Source: JAHJQZ01 sp963667595
Lineage (GTDB): Bacteria; Pseudomonadota; Alphaproteobacteria; Rhizobiales; Devosiaceae
Assembly (NCBI GenBank): GCA_963667595.2
Contig: CAXXWD010000003.1
Location: forward strand, 1 to 64,000
Length of the DNA stretch: 64,000 nucleotides
Reading direction: 5' to 3'
Below, piece by piece: positions 44,765 through 53,949 of the stretch (position 1 is the first letter of the stretch; each line of letters begins with the position of its first letter). A model generated the notes under the pieces. That model worked only from the letters and a program-made list of their open reading frames with translations, did not search any database and was not told the origin of the DNA. The translations under genes and the position numbers were made by a program.

Positions 44765-47700
44765 TCAGCCGCTTTCGGACGGCTTGTCGGGAGCGAGCGA
44801 TCCATCCGCCGCGTAGATATCGCGATAGGATTTGAGGAACGCGTCGAGAGAATCGACGTCCGCCACCTGTTTCGCCACCTTGCGGAATTCGTTGCTCGTC
44901 ACATTGACCTCGCCGGTCACGAAATCGAACAGCGGCCATTCCGGCGTGTTGGCCATGGAATCACCGAATTTCGATCTCAACCGCGACAATCCGATGCGGT
45001 CGTCGGCCAAAACGAAGCCGACAGCAGCGCGCACGAGATTGGAACGGGCAGTCGAGGTCAGCGGCTCGTCCTGCGTCGGCTTCGAATAGAGCCGCTCGAT
45101 CAGTTCCGAGGCATCCCGGTAACGCTTGGATCGCCAATGGGCATCGATGCGCAAAAGATCCGAATCGCGGCCGTCCATGGTGGACAACAGATCGAGCGCC
45201 AGATCCTGACGGCCTGAATCGATCAGCGCACGCGCTTCGAGAATGCGCCGCTGGCGTTCGAGCGAGGGAGGCAACCCGGCCATGCGCGATATGTTGAGTG
45301 CTTCGAGCGCCTTTTCCGGCTTGCGGTCGGCGATGTCGATCACGGCCAGATCGGCGGCAATCTGGGCCTTGGCGGCGCCTTCGAGACGGTTGTTGACCTG
45401 ATAATCGAGCAGGTCCGCCGCCTGACTCAACAGATCGACCTTGACCAGCCGCCGGGCGAGATTGCGCACCATTTCGTCGCCCTTGGCGCCGGGCGGCGTA
45501 AACTCGCGGAAATCGTAATAAAGCGTCAAGGCCGCTACCGGTTGCATGGCATCGGCCTGACCGTCGAGATAAAGATCGGCAAAGTCCTGCCGGGCCTCGT
45601 CCAGAAGTTTTTGCACCTCCGGACTGTCAGGATGGCTGAGCGCCACCGCATGCACGGTTTCGAAGGCGTTGCGGTAGTCCTGGTTGCGGAAATAGAGCTG
45701 GGCCAGAAGCGTCATCATCTTGGCTTCAAGCTCGTCGCCACGCCACACCATCACTTCCGAGGCCAGCGTTTCAGCGGCCTTGATGGGATCGAGCCGCTTC
45801 ATGGTGTCGAGCAGCTTGAGGGTCTGATAAATGGCCTCGGCCCGCGTCGGACGCACGTCGGCGGCAATGACCTGTCCATAGGTATCCAGAGCTTCGTCGA
45901 AACGCCCCTGCTCTTCATCGAGCCGACCGGAATAGAGTTCGAATCGGGTCAATTCATCCTGATCGAGCATGGCGGTATCGATCTTGCCGAGAAGCCGCGC
46001 CACCAGTTCCGTGTCATTGGTCTCAAGACCGGCCTGGATGCCGGCCATCAAGAAGGCGTTCTGCACCCAGCCCGGATAGGCGGATATGATCTCTTCGGCG
46101 GCAAGGGCATCGGCGCGGGCACCGACAAAATCGAGCGAGTCGACACGGGCAATGGTTCGCCACATCAGAGCATCCACCTCGTCCGACATGGTTTGCGAAT
46201 TGAGATCGACAAGCGCCTCTTCCGACCGTCCAGCGGCGACGTTGGCCGCGGCACGAACCAGCTGGATATCGGGCTGGAGCTGCTTGTTGACCAGTTCCGA
46301 TTCCATGAACCGGACAAGCCCGAGCGCCTCGTAGCCCATGTCGTTGGCCAGATAGTAGCGGGCGACGTCGAGCCGCGCCGAATCCAGGATCTTGCGTTCC
46401 GTCTTGGAGACGCGCTCCTGCATCTCCTCCAGCCGTCTGGTGAACTTGCTCGGATCCTGTTCGACATAGGCGTTGAGATCGACGAAGCCGTCGCGCACGT
46501 TCGCCTCGACGCGGGTGTCGCGCGCATTGGTTCCCTGCGGCGCCGAAACGATCAAGCCCTTCGAGGCCGATATCCTGACCGTGCCGCTGTCGACGATGGC
46601 AACGGAAATGTCGTCGTGCTTGGGTTTGATCACGAGGCCGTGCACGGTCTTGAGAGCGGAAAAATCCACGAAATCGAGAGACCGGACCAGGGCACGCGAA
46701 GGCGCGAAGGCCGTGACGACCTCCAGGACGTCGCCGACTTCGGGATCGCGCAATTCGTGCACGGCCGCCGGATTGATGAGATTGGCATCCATGGAAAAAC
46801 TGCCGCTGGCATCCTGAACCCGTTCGAACTTGATGGGTTCTTCGGCCGATAAAAGCAAATCGCCAAGAGACAGGACCCAGGACCGCCCTTCCGCCGCGAG
46901 CGTTGCCAGCCGGTCGCTGGACAGATTGATCCTGATGATCTGCGTGCCATTGGCGGGCACGACGTCGAAACTGTTGGCCACGTCGGTAAGCGCAGACATG
47001 TCGGGCGGCTGCGCCACCGAGGAGGCGGTATCGAAAAACAGCCAGATGACATTGCCGCGCCGAAAGACCGCCGCCGCGGTCATGTCGACAAACGGAAAGG
47101 ACATGCGCAATGTCGAGCCGGTGGTCGTCACCAGAGGCGTGATGACCCGCGGCTCCGCGTAGGTTTCGATCTGGTTGGGATCGGTGTCGCTCGGGTTCTC
47201 GGGAGCGGGCTTGTCCTCCGGCGTTTCAGGCAGAAGGCTCATGATGTCGATGGCCGATCGCTGACCATCCTTGAGATCGACGTCGATGACGAATTGCTGT
47301 TTGGTATTCTCGTAAAACCGGGGCTCGACCCCCTTCGCGAAGGTCAGAACGACATCCGATCCGTCGGGGGTTACGACGTTTTCGGCCGAAACGATCTCGT
47401 CCGGCAGGTCGGCTTTCAGGTCAAACAGGTCGATCGGCACCGGCAGCGCGAAATGCAGGGTGCCGGAAGGCGCAGCAAAATCGAACCTGGCGCTGGTATC
47501 CAGGCTCCAGTCGAACTGCAACCGGACAAAGGTCGGATTGCGACCGACGCTGAACTTCACCTCCGGCTTGTTTTCGGCGACCAGCGCCGCCTTTCGCTCG
47601 CGTTCGGACTCGATGGAATTGTCGCGGGCCCGGCGCGCAAGTTCCTGGATGACATCGGTCGGAAGGCCGGGAAGTATGCCGGTCCAGTCCAGAGGCAGAA

Positions 47701-48130
47701 GATCGACGAACAGTTTTTCGCCGGCCTCGATGGTGTTGATGCGGAAACCGTCCTTGAGCCCGAAGCGGATGCCGCGCAGATCCGGATCGACACGGACCAC
47801 GGTGATGAAATCGGGCAAGAGCGCGGCGACATCAGGCATGATGACGTCGATCGGCACATCGAACGCGATCGTCATGACGCCGTTTTCGGCCCCGACCGAG
47901 TATTTCGGCAGATCGAGCCGGCTCGTGAAGTCGATTAAAAGGCGGGCGTAACCGTCCTCGTTGAGTGCCTCGAATAAAACCGGCTCGGCCCTTTGCGCCA
48001 CGGCCGCCGCCGGCGCGAAGACCAGACACGCGACGAGCGCAAGCGCGGCCAGGCGCACCAGATGCGCCAGCCGTGCACTAAGTCCCGCGATAGACGGCGA
48101 AAATGTCACCGAAACGCCCGCGTTGGTCAC
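44765..48130 (-). CDS. Very large secreted TPR-like protein in the flagellar cluster
   Basis: 1121 aa, GTG start. A hydrophobic signal sequence (LVRLAALALVACLVFAPAAAVAQ, about residues 23-46) implies export to the periplasm. The first half (about 50-560) is beta-rich with AMIN-like units such as FEALNEDGYARLLIDFTSRLDL and TFVRLQFDWSLDTSARFDF, and an acidic linker near 305-325. The second half (about 570-1100) is all-helical with repeats resembling TPRs (QDYRNAFETVHAVALSHPDSPEV and others). I do not recognise the family. Placed after motE in a flagellar operon and preceded by a CtrA box, it is probably a motility factor; it might stand in for MotC, MotE's client in Sinorhizobium (inference). 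Confidence 0.75.
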   Translation of the reverse strand: MTNAGVSVTFSPSIAGLSARLAHLVRLAALALVACLVFAPAAAVAQRAEPVLFEALNEDGYARLLIDFTSRLDLPKYSVGAENGVMTIAFDVPIDVIMPDVAALLPDFITVVRVDPDLRGIRFGLKDGFRINTIEAGEKLFVDLLPLDWTGILPGLPTDVIQELARRARDNSIESERERKAALVAENKPEVKFSVGRNPTFVRLQFDWSLDTSARFDFAAPSGTLHFALPVPIDLFDLKADLPDEIVSAENVVTPDGSDVVLTFAKGVEPRFYENTKQQFVIDVDLKDGQRSAIDIMSLLPETPEDKPAPENPSDTDPNQIETYAEPRVITPLVTTTGSTLRMSFPFVDMTAAAVFRRGNVIWLFFDTASSVAQPPDMSALTDVANSFDVVPANGTQIIRINLSSDRLATLAAEGRSWVLSLGDLLLSAEEPIKFERVQDASGSFSMDANLINPAAVHELRDPEVGDVLEVVTAFAPSRALVRSLDFVDFSALKTVHGLVIKPKHDDISVAIVDSGTVRISASKGLIVSAPQGTNARDTRVEANVRDGFVDLNAYVEQDPSKFTRRLEEMQERVSKTERKILDSARLDVARYYLANDMGYEALGLVRFMESELVNKQLQPDIQLVRAAANVAAGRSEEALVDLNSQTMSDEVDALMWRTIARVDSLDFVGARADALAAEEIISAYPGWVQNAFLMAGIQAGLETNDTELVARLLGKIDTAMLDQDELTRFELYSGRLDEEQGRFDEALDTYGQVIAADVRPTRAEAIYQTLKLLDTMKRLDPIKAAETLASEVMVWRGDELEAKMMTLLAQLYFRNQDYRNAFETVHAVALSHPDSPEVQKLLDEARQDFADLYLDGQADAMQPVAALTLYYDFREFTPPGAKGDEMVRNLARRLVKVDLLSQAADLLDYQVNNRLEGAAKAQIAADLAVIDIADRKPEKALEALNISRMAGLPPSLERQRRILEARALIDSGRQDLALDLLSTMDGRDSDLLRIDAHWRSKRYRDASELIERLYSKPTQDEPLTSTARSNLVRAAVGFVLADDRIGLSRLRSKFGDSMANTPEWPLFDFVTGEVNVTSNEFRKVAKQVADVDSLDAFLKSYRDIYAADGSLAPDKPSESG

Positions 48131-48156
48131 TCCTAATTCAGTCTAGGAAAAGCGCT

Positions 48157-48171
48157 TTAATTCCGCCTTAA
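48157..48171 (-). promoter_or_regulatory. CtrA box upstream of the large TPR-like gene
   Basis: TTAA-TTCCGCC-TTAA followed by C is a perfect TTAA-N7-TTAAC match. It lies 27 nt before the start codon, in the 77-nt gap after motE. The short distance could mean activation of a short-leader transcript or repression. Confidence 0.6.
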
Positions 48172-48207
48172 CCGTCGAGCGGACGGCCGGGTCCAGAGCA
48201 CTCCGCG

Positions 48208-49053
48208 CTATTGCCCCACGATCTGGGGGAGTCTCGACAGATCCTGTGCGCCATCGATGGTTGGTTCGACCTCTTGGGTGACCATCAGCGCGGTCAGATC
48301 CTGGGCCCGCGCCGGTGTCATGGCGGCAAGGATGGGCGACATCTTGCGCGGGTTCATGGCAACACTGATCCGCAACAGCGTGTCGTTGCCCAACTGGTTG
48401 AAAATCGCGGCAGCGGCTTTGGGCTTCATGTTCTCGTACATGCTGACAAGACTCTTGAACTGCGCGTCATCATCCGCCTTCTTGCGCTCGACCAGTGCGG
48501 TGATCTGCGCCTCCAGCGCCTTGAGTTCGGTAATGCGTTCGTCCAACCGCTTTTCCGCGGCGGCCACCACGGCTTCCCGCGAGCGCAACTGGCTTTCGAA
48601 GGCGTCGAGTTCGGCGCGACGATCGCTCAAGCGTTCCAGAACGATCTTTTCAGTGTCCGAAGTGCCGTCTTCATTGGCCATGGGCACTTTTTCGCCGGCC
48701 TTGTTCTGGGCGAAGGGCAAGGCGTCAAGCTGGCCCGCTTCGACCGATGCCGGACCGGTCTCGGCGAAAAGGGATTCCGTCGCCCGCTTGGCGGCATCGG
48801 TTTCGGCAGAGACCAGACCTGTCCGTTCCTCGCTGGCAATCTGTGCCGGATTGGTGGCCGGGTTGCTGTCCGTCTGGCTCGCGGATTCGGCAGGAATCGC
48901 TTCGGCCGAGGCCGGCGCCGTTTCCGTTTGGGCCTGGGCCAGATCGACGCCGGTCAATACATAGCCGCCCTGGGTCACAAGACCGATGCCCTTGAGCACC
49001 AGCAGTGCCAGAGCGGCAAAAACCAGCAGGGGCAGCAGCCGAAAAGACTTCAC
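48208..49053 (-). CDS. motE: MotE-family protein
   Basis: 281 aa. One N-terminal membrane anchor or signal (LLPLLVFAALALLVLKGIGLV), a long Ala/Glu/Ser-rich spacer, a coiled coil (about 130-205: LERLSDRRAELDAFESQLRSREAVV and on) and a MgtE-N-like end (YENMKPKAAAAIFNQLGNDTLLRISVAMNPRKMSPILAAM). This layout matches MotE, the periplasmic chaperone for MotC in Sinorhizobium meliloti. Overlaps the preceding DUF6468 gene by 4 nt. Confidence 0.85.
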   Translation of the reverse strand: MKSFRLLPLLVFAALALLVLKGIGLVTQGGYVLTGVDLAQAQTETAPASAEAIPAESASQTDSNPATNPAQIASEERTGLVSAETDAAKRATESLFAETGPASVEAGQLDALPFAQNKAGEKVPMANEDGTSDTEKIVLERLSDRRAELDAFESQLRSREAVVAAAEKRLDERITELKALEAQITALVERKKADDDAQFKSLVSMYENMKPKAAAAIFNQLGNDTLLRISVAMNPRKMSPILAAMTPARAQDLTALMVTQEVEPTIDGAQDLSRLPQIVGQ

Positions 49054-49481
49054 GCAGCCTCACTCTTTTCCATCTGATGCGATCTGAGACGCCTCAGGGC
49101 TTCCTGGGCACGATTGGCGGGCGTCTGTTCGACCGGCGGCTCGGCGCGTTCGCGCGCAACCGCCAGAATCTTGGCAATGCGGTCGATGACGGCATGGCCG
49201 GACGTGACATGGTTGGCCAGTTCAACCGCAAACCGGTCGGCCTCCTCCAGCCGCGCGGTCAGGGCCAGATCGGCCTCGTCGGCGGTCTGGCGCAGTTCGT
49301 GGATGGCGACATTGGCCTTGTCGGTGGCCTGAACCAGATCGGTGACGATCTGCTTCAACTCGTTACGATCGGCGTGCAAGCGCTTCAGACGTTCGTTCAA
49401 AACGACGCTATAACCTATTGTCAGAAGAAGAAGAATGGAGACCAGACCTTCAACAACCATTCCCAGCGGCAATCCCATCAT
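49050..49481 (-). CDS. DUF6468 flagellar-cluster protein
   Basis: 143 aa. A membrane helix at the start (VVEGLVSILLLLTIGYSVVLNERL) is followed by a coiled coil (about 30-110) and a basic end. The family is found next to fliM in Hyphomicrobiales; its role is unknown. ATG 49479-49481 overlaps the fliM stop (TGATG); a GTG one codon earlier is possible. The 4-nt overlap with motE suggests coupled translation. Confidence 0.8.
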   Translation of the reverse strand: MMGLPLGMVVEGLVSILLLLTIGYSVVLNERLKRLHADRNELKQIVTDLVQATDKANVAIHELRQTADEADLALTARLEEADRFAVELANHVTSGHAVIDRIAKILAVARERAEPPVEQTPANRAQEALRRLRSHQMEKSEAA

Positions 49482-50665
49482 CACTTCGTCTCCAAATGTT
49501 CGTCGAGCGCTTCGAAGGCCGCCATCGTCACCTTTGGCGGATTAGGCGGACGCGAAACGCGTACCGAAACGTATTTGCCGATATGCCCCATGACACCTTC
49601 GGTCAGGTCTGTCGTGCCCGCCCTGAGCTTGATCGGATCCGACGGAGCGCGTTCGAACATGATCGTCTGGCCGACGCTGAGGTCCATGACCTCCTGAAGC
49701 GGCAGATCCATCTCGTGCAGGACGGCCTGTATCGTGGTGTCGGCGGCGTAGATTTCCGTGGCCAGATGGCCTTCCCAGATCGGATCGCGCCCGAACTTTT
49801 CGCCCATGAACATCTGCAGGAGCTGTTCGCGAATGGGCTCGATGGTGGCATAGGGCAGAAGGATTTCGATCTTGCCGCCGCGATCGTCCATGTCGATCCT
49901 GAGATCGACGAGGATGGCGGCATTGGCCGGGCGCGAAATGGCGGCAAAGCGCGGATTTGTCTCCATGCGCTCAAGCGTGAAGGTCACCGGGGTCAGCGGC
50001 TCGAAGGCCTTCTTGGTGTCCTCGAGGATCACCTCGATCATGCGCCGTGCCAACGCCAGCTCGATGGTGGTATAGGGACGCCCCTCAACGCGGATGACGC
50101 CGCCGGCCCGGCGCCCGCCCAGCAAGACGTCGATCATCGAATAGATGAGGCTGGAATCGACGGTCAGCAGCCCGAAATTCTCCCACTCCTCCGCCTTGAT
50201 GACCGAAAGGATCGCCGGCAGCGGGATGGAATTGAGATAGTCGCCGAACCGGACCGAGGTGATTGAATCCAGAGAGACTTCGACATTGTCCGAGGTGAAA
50301 TTTCTCAGGCTGGTCGTGGTCAGACGGACCAGACGGTCGAAGACGATTTCGAGCATCGGAAGACGCTCGTAGCTGACCAGGGCCGAATTGATCAGTGCCT
50401 GAACGCCGGTCAGCTCGACATCGTTGCCGGCATTGGCGTCGAAACCCAGAAGATTGTCGATCTCGTCCTGGTTGAGAACGCGATCGCCACCGCCGCCGTC
50501 CTCGTCGCCTTCGTCACCTTCAATCATGGCCGCCCATTCGGCGGCTATGTCGTCATCCGTCGTCGTGCCCGAGCCTTCGCCGCTGCTTTCGCTATTGGCG
50601 TCGGGGTTCTCGAACTCGTCCAGTCCCCAGTCTTCCGATAATTTGTCGTCGTCCGGCCCTGCCAC
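49481..50665 (-). CDS. fliM: Flagellar motor switch protein FliM
   Basis: C-ring component that binds CheY. 394 aa, longer than usual because of an acidic N-terminus (residues 1-70: ESSGEGSGTTTDD, EGDEGDEDGGGGD) before the conserved LNQDEIDNLLGF peptide. Then the CheC-like middle domain and a SpoA-like C-terminal domain ending VSRPPNPPKVTMAAFEALDEH. The acidic lead before the CheY-binding peptide is unusual. Lies 9 nt after fliL. Confidence 0.93.
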   Translation of the reverse strand: MAGPDDDKLSEDWGLDEFENPDANSESSGEGSGTTTDDDIAAEWAAMIEGDEGDEDGGGGDRVLNQDEIDNLLGFDANAGNDVELTGVQALINSALVSYERLPMLEIVFDRLVRLTTTSLRNFTSDNVEVSLDSITSVRFGDYLNSIPLPAILSVIKAEEWENFGLLTVDSSLIYSMIDVLLGGRRAGGVIRVEGRPYTTIELALARRMIEVILEDTKKAFEPLTPVTFTLERMETNPRFAAISRPANAAILVDLRIDMDDRGGKIEILLPYATIEPIREQLLQMFMGEKFGRDPIWEGHLATEIYAADTTIQAVLHEMDLPLQEVMDLSVGQTIMFERAPSDPIKLRAGTTDLTEGVMGHIGKYVSVRVSRPPNPPKVTMAAFEALDEHLETK

Positions 50666-50674
50666 GTCCCGCTC

Positions 50675-51160
50675 CTATTGCACGAGAATTTCGCGGAAAA
50701 GGATGCCGCTGACTTCGGCCGGATAGATGGCGAGATTGACCCGGCGCCTGAGTTCTTCCTTGAGCCGGTAGATACCGGCCGAACCTTCGAGATCGGAGCG
50801 CCGCAGCTCTCTTAAGTAGACCTGAAAGGCATCGATGACGCGTGCCATGCGCGGCTCGATGAGCTCGACCATCGACTCGCTGGGCAATTCCAGCGACACC
50901 GACAGTTTGAGAAATTCCGCCTTGTCGCTGTTAAGGTTCACCGTCATGGTCGGCAGGTCATAATTGTAGACCTCGGTGGTCTCGCCTTCGGCCTGCACCT
51001 GTGGCGAACTGGAAAAAAGCAGGAAATAGGCGGCACCGCCACCCCCGAGCAGGACGACCGCCGCCGCACCGATGATGATGAACAGCATCTTCTTGCTCTT
51101 TTTCGGCGGAGCGGTCGTTTGCCCGTCTTCACCGCCGTTTTTTTCAGCTTCGTTCGCCAT
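50675..51160 (-). CDS. fliL: Flagellar basal-body protein FliL
   Basis: 161 aa. A cytoplasmic basic start (KKSKK), one membrane helix (MLFIIIGAAAVVLLGGGGAAYFLLF) and a periplasmic FliL domain ending VNLAIYPAEVSGILFREILVQ. It associates with stators and supports motor torque. First gene of the leftward fliL-fliM-DUF6468-motE unit. Confidence 0.94.
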   Translation of the reverse strand: MANEAEKNGGEDGQTTAPPKKSKKMLFIIIGAAAVVLLGGGGAAYFLLFSSSPQVQAEGETTEVYNYDLPTMTVNLNSDKAEFLKLSVSLELPSESMVELIEPRMARVIDAFQVYLRELRRSDLEGSAGIYRLKEELRRRVNLAIYPAEVSGILFREILVQ

Positions 51161-51219
51161 GGCCGTACCCCGTTTTTTTGTGACGGGACCCCTTCAAGGG
51201 GAGCTAAGCGCCAAGAGGG

Positions 51220-51262
51220 TTAACGAATAGTTACCAGATTGTCCCAAGCGGCAATTTCTGCC
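51220..51262. promoter_or_regulatory. CtrA box plus dyad between fliL and flgF
   Basis: TTAA-CGAATAG-TTAC at 51220-51234 is a CtrA box with one mismatch, 60 nt before fliL. The dyad GGCA-ATTTC-TGCC at 51250-51262 is perfect, 15 nt from the box. Both are in the 271-bp divergent gap; another hairpin, CCCCTTCAAGGGG, is at 51189-51201. Confidence 0.65.
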
Positions 51263-51431
51263 GGGTAAAATTTGCCTAAAGAGGCCGTTCGCAACGAAAG
51301 AGGAACCAGAACCGACATCATTTTCATTGATTTTTAAGCGCTTTTCGCTCTGGCACATCTCCTGCATTGCTTCTGTCGACATCCGGGCTTGGGGAAGTTT
51401 CGGTGTCGACATGACAAGGGGAAAGCGCAAA

Positions 51432-52178
51432 ATGGAAAACGCGCCAATCATCAACCTGTCGCGTCAGATCGCCCTTCGCAGGCAGATGGACGTGGTGGCG
51501 AACAATCTTGCCAACCTCAACACCTTTGGCTTCAAGGGCGAGAAAGTCCTGTTTGAGGACTTCATCATGCCCGAGGCGAGCGACAGGACCTTTCCGTTCG
51601 GCGATCGCGATGTGCATTTCACGGCCGATTGGGCGACGATGCACGATCTTCAGCCGGGAGCCATCAATGAAACCGGCAACGCCTTCGATATCGCCCTCGA
51701 AGGCCCCGGCTACCTGAGCGTCCAGACGCAGAACGGGCTGGCCTACACGCGTAACGGCGCGCTTCATCTCAACGCGTCGGGCACATTGGTCACCTCGGAC
51801 GGGGATCCGGTCCTTTCGAACGGCGGCCCGATCACCTTCACGTCTGACGAAACCGATATCAGCATCGGCGCGAACGGCGCCGTTATGTCGAGCGCCGGCA
51901 CCAAGGGGCGTCTGTCGGTCGTTGAATTCAACGAGCCGCAATCCCTCACCCATCTGGGCGGTTCCCTCTACAGAGCATCGACGGCCGATCCCGGCCAGAC
52001 CGCCGTCGAAACAAAAGTCCACCAGGGCGCGATCGAGCGATCCAACGTTTCCGGTGTCGCGGAAATGGCGGAGATGGTCGACGTCAACCGCGCCTACCAG
52101 CTCGTGGCACAGATCATCAAGAACCAGGACGATCTGCGCCAGAAGGCAATCCAGAAACTCGGCGACATTTCGGCCTGA
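51432..52178 (+). CDS. flgF: Flagellar basal-body rod protein FlgF
   Basis: Proximal rod protein, 248 aa. It starts INLSRQIALRRQMDVVANNLANLNTFGFKGEK and ends AEMAEMVDVNRAYQLVAQIIKNQDDLRQKA. ATG 51432 has AAGGGGA upstream; the frame is open from 51327. First of flgF-flgG-flgA-flgH. Confidence 0.95.
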   Translation: MENAPIINLSRQIALRRQMDVVANNLANLNTFGFKGEKVLFEDFIMPEASDRTFPFGDRDVHFTADWATMHDLQPGAINETGNAFDIALEGPGYLSVQTQNGLAYTRNGALHLNASGTLVTSDGDPVLSNGGPITFTSDETDISIGANGAVMSSAGTKGRLSVVEFNEPQSLTHLGGSLYRASTADPGQTAVETKVHQGAIERSNVSGVAEMAEMVDVNRAYQLVAQIIKNQDDLRQKAIQKLGDISA

Positions 52179-52195
52179 TCAGGGAGCGCAAGATT

Positions 52196-52981
52196 ATGAG
52201 AGCCCTATACATCGCATCGACCGGCATGGCCGCCCAGGAGCGCAATGTCGAAGTCATTTCCAACAACATCGCCAATATGCGCACGACCGGCTACAAGAAG
52301 CAGCGGGCCGAATTCCAGGATCTTTTGTACCAGCAGCTCAGACGCGCCGGCTCCCAGACCTCGGATGCCGGCACCATCGTTCCGGCCGGCATCGAAATGG
52401 GGTCCGGCGTCCGCACCGCCTCCACCTCGCGCGTCATGACCCAGGGCAGTACGACCGAGACGGGAAAAGACCTCGATATCGCCATTGCAGGTGAAGGTTT
52501 CTTCGCCATTACCATGCCGGACGGAAGCACCGCCTTCACCCGCGACGGATCGTTCGAACGCAGCGACACGGGCCAGATCGTCACCATCGACGGCTATGGC
52601 GTGCAACCCAGCATCACCATTCCGAACAATGCACGCGATATTTCCATCAGCGAGTCGGGGATCGTCGAGGCCTATCTCGGTTCGGATTCCGTTCCGACCC
52701 AACTCGGCCAGCTACAATTGTCGACCTTCGTCAATTCGGCCGGCCTGAAGTCCATCGGCAACAACCTGTTGGTCGAAACCGCCGCCAGCGGCTCGCCTCA
52801 GACGAGCACCCCGTCCAGCGACGGCGTTGGCAAGCTTTTGCAGAAATATCTCGAGCTGTCCAATGTCGAGGCAGTGACCGAGATCGCGGACATGATCTCG
52901 GCCCAGCGCGCCTACGAAATGAACGCCCGCGTCATCTCCGGCACCGACGACATGCTGAAGGCCACGGCGAACATGGTCTGA
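52196..52981 (+). CDS. flgG: Flagellar distal rod protein FlgG
   Basis: 261 aa. ALYIASTGMAAQERNVEVISNNIANMRTTGYKK at the start and SNVEAVTEIADMISAQRAYEMNARVISGTDDML at the end are the FlgG ends. Preceded by GGGAG, 17 nt after flgF. Confidence 0.97.
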   Translation: MRALYIASTGMAAQERNVEVISNNIANMRTTGYKKQRAEFQDLLYQQLRRAGSQTSDAGTIVPAGIEMGSGVRTASTSRVMTQGSTTETGKDLDIAIAGEGFFAITMPDGSTAFTRDGSFERSDTGQIVTIDGYGVQPSITIPNNARDISISESGIVEAYLGSDSVPTQLGQLQLSTFVNSAGLKSIGNNLLVETAASGSPQTSTPSSDGVGKLLQKYLELSNVEAVTEIADMISAQRAYEMNARVISGTDDMLKATANMV

Positions 52982-52993
52982 GGAGACTGAACG

Positions 52994-53938
52994 ATGAAAA
53001 CCTTTGCTCTCGCAGGCCTTGCCCTGATGCTGTTTACGGCGTCTGCCGCCGCAACGCCGGTCCTCAAGTCCCAGGTTCTGGTGTCGACTCCGGTCGTCAC
53101 CGTCGGCGACATGTTCGACGGCGCCGATATCTATGCGGAACAGGCTCTGTTCCGGTCTCCGGCACCCGGCACGACCGGAAGGGTGTCGCTCGATGCCGTC
53201 AGGGTCGCCGCCGCCAAGGTCGGGCTGACCGACTTCGATCCGCCGAGTGCCGGCGCCGTAACCGTTTCCCGCTTCGGCGCAACAATCGACACGCCCGAAA
53301 TCAGCGCCCTCATCGAACAGACCCTGCGTACGCGTGGTTTTCTGCGCGACGGCGTGAAGGCCGAGATCACTCTGTCGATGCCGTTATCGAGCCTGACTGC
53401 CGATACCGATGTCGATCCGCTTTCATTGGTTTCCCTGCGCTATGGAGCCGGAGACGGCGCCTTCGTAGCTCGTTTCATGGTGTCGGGAAACGCCAAGCCG
53501 GTCGACATCACCGGACGGGTCGATCTGGTGATCGCCGTGCCGCACCTCGTCGGGTCGATGGCAGGCAATTCCATCATTCGTCCGAAGGATGTCGAAATGC
53601 GTCAGGTGCCCGTGCGCACCGCCGATACGGGCAGCTTTTCCTCGCTCGATCAGGTGATCGGCATGCAGCTCAAGCGTCCGACCCGGGCCGGCAAGATGCT
53701 GCAGCCCGGCGATATCACCGAACCGGTTCTGATCGCGCGTAACGATAATGTGACCATCGTCTATCGCGTCGGCCCGATGACCCTGACCGTCAAGGGGCAG
53801 GCGCTGGGCGATGCCGCCCTCGGCGATCCGGTTCAGGTACTCAATCTGATGTCATCCAAGGTGCTGTCCGCCGTTGCGACGGATCGGGGTCTTGTGACCG
53901 TCACGGCGTTTGATTCGCCGACAGTGTCCGTTCGTTAG
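52994..53938 (+). CDS. flgA: Flagellar P-ring chaperone FlgA
   Basis: Periplasmic chaperone for P-ring assembly, 314 aa. A signal peptide (LAGLALMLFTASAAATP) is followed by a long N-terminal region and the C-terminal SAF/FlgA domain (NSIIRPKDVEMRQVPVR, GKMLQPGDITEPVLIARND, GQALGDAALGDPVQVLNLMSSKVLSA). Lies between flgG and flgH with 12 and 11 nt gaps. Confidence 0.93.
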   Translation: MKTFALAGLALMLFTASAAATPVLKSQVLVSTPVVTVGDMFDGADIYAEQALFRSPAPGTTGRVSLDAVRVAAAKVGLTDFDPPSAGAVTVSRFGATIDTPEISALIEQTLRTRGFLRDGVKAEITLSMPLSSLTADTDVDPLSLVSLRYGAGDGAFVARFMVSGNAKPVDITGRVDLVIAVPHLVGSMAGNSIIRPKDVEMRQVPVRTADTGSFSSLDQVIGMQLKRPTRAGKMLQPGDITEPVLIARNDNVTIVYRVGPMTLTVKGQALGDAALGDPVQVLNLMSSKVLSAVATDRGLVTVTAFDSPTVSVR

Positions 53939-53949
53939 GGAGAGGCAGA

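Noticed and set aside
45542..46852. A 436-codon ORF opposite the large TPR-like gene
   Set aside because: No domain is seen, and its composition (many His, Arg, Gly) is typical of an antisense shadow in GC-rich DNA.
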